DNA of 5,253 nt from Acidobacteriota bacterium (GTDB taxonomy: Bacteria > Acidobacteriota > Terriglobia > UBA7540). The translations under genes and the position numbers were made by a program. Of the stretch, positions 1 through 5,253 are shown piece after piece; positions within the stretch are counted from its first letter, which is position 1, and the number at the start of each line of letters is the position of its first letter. The notes beneath the pieces were generated by a model. It searched no databases and was not told the DNA's origin. It saw only the letters and a program-made list of their open reading frames with translations. Location of the stretch: assembly GCA_021786455.1 (NCBI GenBank), contig JAJYNF010000171.1, forward strand, positions 1 to 5,253, read 5' to 3'.

Positions 1-188
1 CGGTGGTCGCCGTATCATTCGAACGGATTAAATTTACGGGAATTGCCCCCGTCATTGAAAAAGTGTTGCGCGCTGGCTCTGTCCATCATCTCAATAGTTT
101 GGAGGATGTCATCGCCTGCGACCGGGAAGCGCGGCGAGAGGCCCAGGAGGCGGTGAGCGCGCTAGCGGCTCGGCCGGCATGGGCGTGA
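1..188 (+). CDS. dxr: 1-deoxy-D-xylulose 5-phosphate reductoisomerase, C-terminal end (partial)
   Basis: This is the last 61 codons of a gene that begins left of the window; the first complete codon is at position 3 and the stop is TGA at 186-188. Dxr is a cytosolic NADPH-dependent enzyme that converts 1-deoxy-D-xylulose 5-phosphate to 2-C-methyl-D-erythritol 4-phosphate in the MEP isoprenoid pathway. The visible part matches the family's C-terminal helical domain: an IKFTGIAPVIEKVL segment followed by SLEDVI and a D-REAR-EA helix, which corresponds to the family pattern ending in an acidic residue, AR and a basic helix. The NADPH and metal-binding parts lie outside the window and cannot be checked. 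The assignment is strengthened by rseP and ispG immediately downstream, a common bacterial gene order. Confidence 0.9.
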   Translation, partial: VVAVSFERIKFTGIAPVIEKVLRAGSVHHLNSLEDVIACDREARREAQEAVSALAARPAWA

Positions 189-201
189 CCTGGAAAATAA
201 A

Positions 202-1575
202 GTGAGCTTGATTTCTTCAGCTTTGACCGACGTTGCAGTGGTCGCCGTGGTGCTGGGCGGCATGATTTTCATTCATGAGCTGGGACACTTTCTGGCGGCA
301 AAAGCGTTTGGAGTTCGCGTTGTCACGTTCTCCCTGGGTTTCGGGCAACGGCTGTTGGGTATCCACAACGGGCGGTTGAGCTTCGGAACGCTAAAAGACC
401 GCCAGTCTGAGCGGACGGACTATCGCCTGAGCCTCCTGCCGCTGGGGGGATGGGTGAAGATGGCTGGCGACGATCCGAGTGCTCTCCGCCATGACGATCC
501 GGGCGAATTCCTTTCGCGGCCTCGCTGGCAGCGGTTCGTGATTGTGCTGATGGGGCCAGCGATGAACGCCTTGCTGGCTGTGGGCTTATTGACCGGCCTC
601 TACCGATTCCATTTTGAGAAGCCGGCTTATGAGGAACAGCCGGTAGTCATCGGGGCGGTGGCGCCCAATTCTCCGGCGGCGCGAGCAGGTTTGGAAGTGG
701 GAGATGTTGTGGAACGTTTTGGCGACCTCCGGCAGCCGCGCTGGCAAGACGTTGAATTTAGGGTGTTGACCGATGCTGGGCGGAAAATTCCATTGGTCGT
801 CGAGCGTGGCGGGGAAAGCCTCCAAATGACCCTGGAGCCGAGGGCAACCGGACCAGACCAGGTCGGCAGCGCCGGATGGTACCCGCGGGTTCCTTTGGTG
901 ATTGATAAGGTCGCGCCGGGTTCGCCCGCCCAGCGCGCCGGATTACGACCGGGAGACGAAATTGTTGGAGTGAATGGCAAAAAAGTTCTTTTTGAGCCGC
1001 TGATTGTGGAAAAGATCCGACAAAGCGACGGCCACTCGGTAGCGCTTACGGTTCAGCGAGGGGCGAGAACATTCCCAGTGGCCGTGCGGCCGATTTATGC
1101 CGAAGCCCAAGGGCAAAAGTTCTGGCAAATTGGCGTAACGCTACGGAACACGATATTTGTCGTGCGCCAGCTTCCGCTGGCTGTGGCATTGGAAAAGTCG
1201 TTGCGAGACAACTTCCGCAGCCTGATGGGAACCTTCGACGTGCTCGGCAAGATTGTGACGCGGCAGATGTCCACTCGGTCTCTCTCGGGGCCCATTGGCA
1301 TCGCGCAAGCGTCGGGCCAAGCTTACCGCGAGGGTTGGGTGGACTTGCTGACGCTTGCCGCCTTTATCAGCTTGCAGCTTGCCATCATCAATTTGTTTCC
1401 GATTCCAATCTTGGATGGCGGCGCAATCCTTCTGCTGGCTATTGAAAGCCTGCTGCGACGCGACCTGAGCGTCGAGCTGAAGGAGCGGTTTTTGCAAGTA
1501 GGAATGGTGTTTTTACTTTTGCTGGTCGTGTTTGTCACTTACAACGATATTATTAAGACGGTGCATCCATCCTAG
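202..1575 (+). CDS. rseP: RseP-type site-2 intramembrane zinc metalloprotease with two PDZ domains
   Basis: The 457-residue inner-membrane protease would cut transmembrane substrates such as anti-sigma factors or leftover signal peptides; its substrate here is unknown. The zinc motif HELGH is at residues 25-29 inside the first membrane helix (about 11-32). A second hydrophobic segment lies at about 111-134. PDZ1 (about 148-215) and PDZ2 (about 232-297) each carry a SPA-RAGL...GD ligand-loop motif. LSGPIGIA is at 361-368. The third zinc ligand is expected in NLFPIPILDGG (397-407, D405), followed by a last helix at about 433-449. Length is normal for the family (E. coli about 450). The start is GTG, with a weak GGAA 6 bases upstream and 13 bases after the dxr stop. 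Oddities are extra residues around 57-71 and Ala408 where LDGGH is usual. All catalytic residues are present, so it should be active. Confidence 0.95.
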   Translation: MSLISSALTDVAVVAVVLGGMIFIHELGHFLAAKAFGVRVVTFSLGFGQRLLGIHNGRLSFGTLKDRQSERTDYRLSLLPLGGWVKMAGDDPSALRHDDPGEFLSRPRWQRFVIVLMGPAMNALLAVGLLTGLYRFHFEKPAYEEQPVVIGAVAPNSPAARAGLEVGDVVERFGDLRQPRWQDVEFRVLTDAGRKIPLVVERGGESLQMTLEPRATGPDQVGSAGWYPRVPLVIDKVAPGSPAQRAGLRPGDEIVGVNGKKVLFEPLIVEKIRQSDGHSVALTVQRGARTFPVAVRPIYAEAQGQKFWQIGVTLRNTIFVVRQLPLAVALEKSLRDNFRSLMGTFDVLGKIVTRQMSTRSLSGPIGIAQASGQAYREGWVDLLTLAAFISLQLAIINLFPIPILDGGAILLLAIESLLRRDLSVELKERFLQVGMVFLLLLVVFVTYNDIIKTVHPS

Positions 1576-1616
1576 GGCAAAGGGTGGCGCCGAGAGAAAC
1601 CAGTCCCCGTGATTCG

Positions 1617-1624
1617 AAGGAAGG
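1617..1624 (+). promoter_or_regulatory. Shine-Dalgarno site of ispG
   Basis: AAGGAAGG ends 6 bases before the GTG at 1631. It supports this GTG over the first internal in-frame ATG (codon 25, position 1703), which would remove the basic N-terminal segment preceding the family's VQSMT core. Confidence 0.75.
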
Positions 1625-1630
1625 CGCAGC

Positions 1631-2800
1631 GTGAATTTCAGCGATAAAGAACATTTCCCTCCGCGGCGAAAGACGAGGCCGGTGAAGGTGGGGCGGCTGA
1701 CGATGGGTGGCGACGCCCCTATTGTCGTGCAATCCATGACGAAGACGGATACCCGCGACGTGGGAAAGACGGTCGAACAAATCCAGCAGATGGAAGCCGC
1801 CGGCTGCGAGGTTGTCCGCCTGGCCGTTCCCGACGCGGAGGCTGCCAAATCGCTGGGAGAGATTCGCCGACATTGTCCGAACTCCATTTTGGTTTCCGAT
1901 ATCCATTTTCAGCACAAATTCGCCTTGATGGCGCTCGACGCAGGCATGGACAAGCTGCGCATTAATCCGGGCAACATCGGGGACGCGGAAAAAGTGAAAT
2001 GGGTGGTGCGGCGAGCTCAAGAGCAAAAAGTCCCCATCCGTATTGGCGTCAACGCGGGCTCGCTCGAAAGGCGGCTGCTTGAGAAATACGGATATCCGAC
2101 ACCGGAAGCCATGGTGGAAAGCGCCGAATACCACCTCCGCATCCTGGAGGATTTGGGGTTCAGGGATACGATTATCTCCCTGAAATCATCGAACGTTAAG
2201 TTGACCGTCGCGGCTTATCGGCTGATGGCCAAGCGTTGCGATTATCCGTTCCACCTGGGCGTTACGGAAGCGGGAACGCAATTCTCCGGCACGGTAAAAT
2301 CCTGCGTGGGGATGGGTATGCTACTGGCGGAAGGGATTGGGGACACGATTCGAGTCTCCTTGGCCACCGATCCGGCAGAAGAAGTGCGGGTGGCTTACGA
2401 GCTGCTGAAGTCGCTCGAATTGCGGAGCCGCGGCCCCGTGGTGATTGCCTGCCCCACCTGCGGCCGACTTGAAGTGGATCTATTCAAGATCGCGCAAGAG
2501 ATTGAGCAGGCGACCGCCAACATCAAAACGCCGCTGACCGTGGCGGTCATGGGATGCGCCGTGAACGGTCCGGGGGAGGCGCGTGAAGCGGATTTAGGGG
2601 TCGCGGCAGGCCGAGGAAATGGCACGATCTATCGCCAGGGGAAAGCGATCCGGCGCGTCCATGAAACGGAGATTGTTCCCGCCCTGCTCGAAGAGATCAA
2701 GCGGTTCGTCGCTGACCAAGCGGCGGGCTTCACTGCGCCTCCCGCTGAAGGTTCCGGGGCCGCGGATCCAGCGCCAACCCGCCTGGTAACGATTCAATAG
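1631..2800 (+). CDS. ispG: 4-hydroxy-3-methylbut-2-en-1-yl diphosphate synthase (IspG/GcpE)
   Basis: IspG is a cytosolic 4Fe-4S enzyme that reductively converts 2-C-methyl-D-erythritol 2,4-cyclodiphosphate to HMBPP, the penultimate MEP-pathway step, using ferredoxin or flavodoxin electrons. The 389-residue protein is the short bacterial form without the plant-type insert. The N-terminal TIM-barrel part has IVVQSMT-TDT-DV (31-44), LRINPGNIG (109-117), a GVNAGSLE stretch (139-146) and HLGVTEAG (208-215). The C-terminal part has the cluster ligands C274 and C277 in CPTCGR, C309 in MGCAVNGPGE, and E316 as the expected fourth ligand. GTG start, good ribosome binding site, 55 bases after rseP, probably the same transcript as dxr and rseP. 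After the core ends near residue 362 there is an Ala/Pro/Gly-rich tail of about 27 residues. Its stop lies 14 bases from that of convergent ribF. Confidence 0.97.
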   Translation: MNFSDKEHFPPRRKTRPVKVGRLTMGGDAPIVVQSMTKTDTRDVGKTVEQIQQMEAAGCEVVRLAVPDAEAAKSLGEIRRHCPNSILVSDIHFQHKFALMALDAGMDKLRINPGNIGDAEKVKWVVRRAQEQKVPIRIGVNAGSLERRLLEKYGYPTPEAMVESAEYHLRILEDLGFRDTIISLKSSNVKLTVAAYRLMAKRCDYPFHLGVTEAGTQFSGTVKSCVGMGMLLAEGIGDTIRVSLATDPAEEVRVAYELLKSLELRSRGPVVIACPTCGRLEVDLFKIAQEIEQATANIKTPLTVAVMGCAVNGPGEAREADLGVAAGRGNGTIYRQGKAIRRVHETEIVPALLEEIKRFVADQAAGFTAPPAEGSGAADPAPTRLVTIQ

Positions 2801-2814
2801 TCAATTCGCGAAAC
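2801..2814. other. Convergent intergenic gap of 14 bases between ispG and ribF
   Basis: The two stop codons face each other across 14 bases. The gap contains the 8-base perfect palindrome TTCGCGAA (2805-2812) but no stem long enough and no T-tract for an intrinsic terminator. Transcripts from both sides must end inside the opposite gene or overlap. Confidence 0.8.
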
Positions 2815-3795
2815 TCAAACCTCGGCTGGCGAACGCGCGGCGGAAAGGTTTCGAGACGGCAGGAATTGCCGGCACAGGTGGAAGTATCGAACCGCGCGAC
2901 GCGAGTCCATCATAATCTGGGCCTTAAGGGCCTGAGCGTGAGGAAATCTTAGTTCATCGCGCAAGCGGTAGAGGAATTGGATTCGGAGGTGATCCTCATG
3001 GACCTCCGAGGCATAACTCAATAGATGAGTTTCGATGGCCAGTGGGTGCGGGCCGAAGGTGGGTTTGTAGCCAACGTTGGTGACGGACTCGAAGGCTCGC
3101 TCGCCGAGTAGGGTCCGGGTGATGTAAACGCCCGGCCTGGGATGCTGTTGCTCGCCGGCGCCGAGGTTGAGCGTGGGGACGGTAAGGCGATGGCCGAGGC
3201 CCTGGCCCCGCTCGACGGAGCCAACGATTTCATAAGGTCGGCCCAACAAACGATTGGCCAAAGGGATTCTTCCTTCGTCCAAGAGGGAGCGAATGCGGCT
3301 GCTGGAAACTGGCTCGCCGCGCAGCGTCATCAGGGGTAGGACGTGAACGGAAAAGCCTTTCGTTTGTCCCAGCCGGGTAAGGACATCCACAGTTCCCTGG
3401 CGGTTCCGCCCAAAACGAAAATTTGCCCCCACGTGAACCTGCCGCGCTCCTAGCGCCTGCAACAAAACCCGCTCAACGAATTCGGCGGGCGACAGTTGGG
3501 CAACTTGCCGGGTGAAAGGGAGAATCCAGGCTAAGTCGAGCTGCTGATCGGCTATTAGCCTCAGCTTGAGATCCTGCAGGGTCAGAATTTTAGGGGCACG
3601 CTCCGGGGCAAGTACCCGAGCCGGATGAGGGTCGAAAGTGAGCGCGACGGCAGGAAGGCCCAAGTCGCGCGCTGCATTGACCACACGGCGAAATAACTCA
3701 CAATGCGCTCGATGCACGCCATCGAAGTTTCCGATCGTGATAACGCTCGCGGGGAGGGATTCGGGGGATTCGAGCGGTTGGCGAATGATGCGCAC
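2815..3795 (-). CDS. ribF: Bifunctional riboflavin kinase / FAD synthetase (RibF)
   Basis: The 326-residue cytosolic enzyme phosphorylates riboflavin to FMN and then adenylates FMN to FAD. The N-terminal adenylyltransferase domain (about 1-175) shows GNFDGVHRAH (22-31), TFDPHP (53-58), GANFRFGRNRQG (123-134) and the SSSRIR signature (164-169). The C-terminal kinase domain (about 186-312) shows the PTLN metal/nucleotide motif (207-210), NVGYKPTFG (240-248) and E255 in IETHLL, the position of the family's catalytic glutamate. Length is typical (about 310-330). The start is GTG: no in-frame start lies between it and the upstream TGA, which is in the same frame four codons before. A GGAGGT sits 13 bases upstream, rather far, so coupling to the hydrolase gene is likely. 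Motif variants are GVHRAH for the usual GVHxGH and LTVPTLN for the usual LGFPTAN. Confidence 0.95.
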   Translation of the reverse strand: MRIIRQPLESPESLPASVITIGNFDGVHRAHCELFRRVVNAARDLGLPAVALTFDPHPARVLAPERAPKILTLQDLKLRLIADQQLDLAWILPFTRQVAQLSPAEFVERVLLQALGARQVHVGANFRFGRNRQGTVDVLTRLGQTKGFSVHVLPLMTLRGEPVSSSRIRSLLDEGRIPLANRLLGRPYEIVGSVERGQGLGHRLTVPTLNLGAGEQQHPRPGVYITRTLLGERAFESVTNVGYKPTFGPHPLAIETHLLSYASEVHEDHLRIQFLYRLRDELRFPHAQALKAQIMMDSRRAVRYFHLCRQFLPSRNLSAARSPAEV

Positions 3796-3804
3796 AGGCC
3801 GAAA

Positions 3805-4569
3805 TCAGACCTCCACTCGTAAGCCATCGTAGGCAAGGCGAGCCCACGGTGGAAGAGAAGCGTTGGTGTCCCCGTGGCCCATCTCGTGGGCAATATGAGT
3901 AAACAGGGCGCGCGCGGGCTTGAGGCGCTCCGCCACGGCGAGCGACTCCGCGAGGCTGGAGTGAGTAGGGTGAGGGCGCGCGCGGAGCGCGTCCAAAATC
4001 AGCAAATCAAGCCCCTCGAGCAATGTCAGCGTAGCCTCTGGAATTGTGCTGAAGTCGGTGACGTAAGCCACCTGGCGAAAACGGAAGCCCAGCACCGGCA
4101 TGTGGCCATGCAGCACCGGCAACGGCGTGAAGATCTCGCCCCACAAGCTGAAATTATCCGACGGGCTCAGCAGGCGAGGCTCGACCCGAAGAATCCCATC
4201 GTAGGGAAAGTTGGGATCGAAAATATAGGGGAACATGCGCTGCAAGCTTTCCATGCAGGGGCCGTCGGCGTAAAGCGGGATGGGCTGGCCTTGCTTGAAA
4301 TAGTAAGGGCGCACGTCGTCGAGACCCAGCACGTGGTCGGCATGAGCGTGGGTGAAGAGCAGCGCGTCCACTCTTTCGACGACCTCGCGCATCGCCTGGA
4401 AACGGAAGTCCGGGGCGGTGTCAATGACCACCGCTCGGCCGTCAAATTGCAGCAGCAAGGAGGGGCGAGTCCGCTTGTCGTGGGGGTCCGTAGATCGGCA
4501 TACGGCACATTGGCAGCCGAGGACGGGAACCCCTGTCGAGGTGCCTGTGCCGAGAAACGTCAGGTTCAT
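3805..4569 (-). CDS. PhnP-like metallo-beta-lactamase-fold hydrolase (probable phosphodiesterase)
   Basis: The 254-residue cytosolic metal-dependent hydrolase belongs to the PhnP/COG1235-like group of the metallo-beta-lactamase fold. Seen directly: an N-terminal LGTGTSTGVPVLGC strand-loop; cysteines C19, C21 and C24 in GCQCAVCRS, matching the extra structural zinc site of PhnP; the core motif HAHADH (74-79); H154 in VLHGH; D172 in VTDFS; D193 in LDALR; and H225 in FTHIAHE. Both metal sites look complete. E. coli PhnP hydrolyses 5-phosphoribosyl 1,2-cyclic phosphate in phosphonate breakdown, but no phn genes are seen here, so the substrate is open. The ATG overlaps the stop of the DUF1844 gene (ATGA, 4566-4569), which fixes the start and suggests coupling; the ribosome binding site itself is weak (AGG). 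ribF follows after 9 bases. A tRNA- or nucleotide-processing role is an alternative. Confidence 0.9.
   Translation of the reverse strand: MNLTFLGTGTSTGVPVLGCQCAVCRSTDPHDKRTRPSLLLQFDGRAVVIDTAPDFRFQAMREVVERVDALLFTHAHADHVLGLDDVRPYYFKQGQPIPLYADGPCMESLQRMFPYIFDPNFPYDGILRVEPRLLSPSDNFSLWGEIFTPLPVLHGHMPVLGFRFRQVAYVTDFSTIPEATLTLLEGLDLLILDALRARPHPTHSSLAESLAVAERLKPARALFTHIAHEMGHGDTNASLPPWARLAYDGLRVEV
3809..3814 (-). promoter_or_regulatory. Probable Shine-Dalgarno site of ribF, inside the end of the hydrolase gene
   Basis: GGAGGT on the minus strand lies within the last codons of the upstream hydrolase gene, 13 bases before the ribF GTG. The spacing is longer than the usual 5-9 bases, so it may hold or recapture ribosomes terminating at the TGA (3805-3807) for reinitiation at ribF. 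Confidence 0.45.
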
Positions 4570-4991
4570 CGGTGCCTGGTCACGAATCGCTTTTCAACCT
4601 CGAGGTAGCTCGTATGCAATTCGTAAAGGACCTCATCAAGCAGACGAGCCTCCTCCGGGGTGAGGTTGCCGCGCGTCTTCTTCTGAAGAACTTCCAGCAG
4701 GTCAATGGTGCGGCGGGCGTTGACAGCGTCGGGCGGCATCCGTTCGCCCTCCGGCCCCGGCAGCAGGCCGAGCTGGTACATGGCGGTCGTGCTTAGGTAT
4801 GAAACCAGCGTTTCAAATTCCTGCATGGCCTCGGGAGCTGCCTGGGAAACCTGGGAGACGGCTGGCTCGCGCCGAGCCTCTGGGGCCCGTTCGGACGACT
4901 CCGGCTCCGATCTCAGCCGGCTGCCGTCGGCGCCAAACCCGCGGCGGTCAACAACCTTGAACCCGGACGGCTGATCGTGTTCATCGGCCAT
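4566..4991 (-). CDS. DUF1844 family protein of unknown function
   Basis: This 141-residue protein has no signal peptide or membrane helix, so it is probably cytosolic. Residues 11-18 (FKVVDRRG) form a short basic/aromatic motif that I recall near the N-terminus of this family. Residues 20-55 are rich in Glu, Arg, Ser, Pro and Ala and probably disordered. Residues 57-132 make the conserved helical domain: FETLVSYLSTTAMYQLG, a Pro/Gly loop, then ARRTIDLLEVLQKKTRGN, LTPEEARLLDEVLYELH and a final helix. This pattern is diagnostic of DUF1844. The function is not established. The start is ATG with an excellent AGGAGG 6 bases upstream. The gene's TGA overlaps the hydrolase ATG by 4 bases, and its own start overlaps the preceding reading frame by 11 bases, placing it inside the ribF operon. 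Confidence 0.9.
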   Translation of the reverse strand: MADEHDQPSGFKVVDRRGFGADGSRLRSEPESSERAPEARREPAVSQVSQAAPEAMQEFETLVSYLSTTAMYQLGLLPGPEGERMPPDAVNARRTIDLLEVLQKKTRGNLTPEEARLLDEVLYELHTSYLEVEKRFVTRHR

Positions 4992-5253
4992 GATTTTCCT
5001 CCTCAGCGGCTAGACTCGCCGAGATCTGTTCGCTTCGCGCAGGGGCAATTTCCAGTTTACCAGCAAGCCGCCGGCGCAACAAGGCTGCGTATCGAGCCCC
5101 CAATCTGTTGATAGCGGTGGCAGGAGTGTCTAAACGGGTCGCGGTGAAGGGCTGGGGGCAATCAGCGACCTCGATGCGGCTGAAACTTTGTGCGGAACTG
5201 TCCGGCTCGGATTCCAGGCGCAGCGGGGAGTTGTGGCGGCAGCCTGAGCGGGC
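4981..5253 (-). CDS. Unrecognised protein, C-terminal end (partial, runs off right edge)
   Basis: This minus-strand frame stays open for 90 codons from the window edge to TGA at 4981-4983; the start lies outside. I do not recognise the product. The visible part reads through polar sequence (RLESEPDSSAQ), then SRIEVADCPQPF and a basic amphipathic stretch, RYAALLRRRLAGKLEIA, ending in an Ala/Glu-rich tail EEENHGR. Support for coding: third positions in the first half are strongly G/C, the other two minus-strand frames are interrupted by stops, and it ends in an 11-base overlap with the DUF1844 start, the sort of overlap seen in the rest of this operon. G/C bias fades towards the end, where the DUF1844 ribosome binding site is embedded. 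It could be a chance open frame, with the true region being a leader of the DUF1844 gene. Confidence 0.5.
   Translation of the reverse strand, partial: ARSGCRHNSPLRLESEPDSSAQSFSRIEVADCPQPFTATRLDTPATAINRLGARYAALLRRRLAGKLEIAPARSEQISASLAAEEENHGR
4998..5003 (-). promoter_or_regulatory. Shine-Dalgarno site of the DUF1844 gene
   Basis: AGGAGG on the minus strand sits 6 bases before the ATG at 4989-4991. It is the strongest ribosome binding site in the window and decides this start. It lies inside the open frame that runs in from the right edge. Confidence 0.8.

Noticed and set aside
627..980. Minus-strand open frame across the RseP PDZ region
   Set aside because: Shadow of the repeated PDZ coding sequence; Pro/Ser/Thr/Arg-rich translation without family features.
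1576..1630. Possible promoter or RNA element between rseP and ispG
   Set aside because: Apart from the ribosome binding site I see only a short GGCGCC palindrome and no convincing -35/-10 pair or stable hairpin.
1553..2134. Minus-strand open frame of 193 codons
   Set aside because: Antisense to the rseP end and ispG; the sequence is His/Arg-rich with no domain, and ispG is certain on the other strand.
2805..2812. TTCGCGAA palindrome as a terminator or operator
   Set aside because: A 4-base arm is too short for a terminator hairpin and there is no T-tract; a palindrome this short is common by chance.
3874..4608. Plus-strand open frame of 244 codons
   Set aside because: It is antisense to the hydrolase gene, whose metal motifs are complete. 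Its own translation is rich in Arg, Gln, His and Val without recognisable motifs, as expected of a shadow frame in GC-rich DNA.
5174..5253. Plus-strand ATG opening a frame to the right edge
   Set aside because: Only about 26 codons, no Shine-Dalgarno sequence before it, and it opposes a frame with better coding character.

Overview
This is a GC-rich, tightly packed bacterial chromosome segment holding seven coding regions, two of them cut by the window edges. They form two convergent blocks. I see no mobile element, CRISPR array, RNA gene or pseudogene. The C-terminal sequence of the site-2 protease, the dxr-rseP-ispG order, and the DUF1844 and RibF sequences recall Acidobacteriota. That placement is inferred from remembered family resemblance, not from a search.

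Left block, plus strand (1-2800): the 3' end of dxr (MEP isoprenoid pathway, second step), then rseP (intramembrane metalloprotease with two PDZ domains), then ispG (MEP pathway, penultimate step, a 4Fe-4S enzyme). The gaps are 13 and 55 bases, with no visible terminator or convincing promoter between genes, so they probably share a transcript. Two of the genes make isoprenoid precursors. The protease between them is a recurrent but mechanistically unexplained neighbour in many bacteria.

Right block, minus strand, read from the right edge leftwards (5253-2815): the 3' end of an unrecognised reading frame, a DUF1844 protein, a PhnP-like metallo-beta-lactamase-fold hydrolase, and bifunctional riboflavin kinase/FAD synthetase (ribF). 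The first two genes overlap by 11 bases and the next two by 4 (ATGA). ribF starts 9 bases after the hydrolase stop and in the same frame. This looks like one translationally coupled operon. The ispG and ribF stop codons face each other across only 14 bases.

Most of the content is conserved housekeeping. The points most worth a second look are the coupling of a PhnP-like phosphodiesterase to flavin nucleotide synthesis, the uncharacterised DUF1844 protein in the same operon, an insertion in the substrate-binding region of RseP, and the near-absent convergent intergenic gap. I found no convincing sign of a wholly new system.
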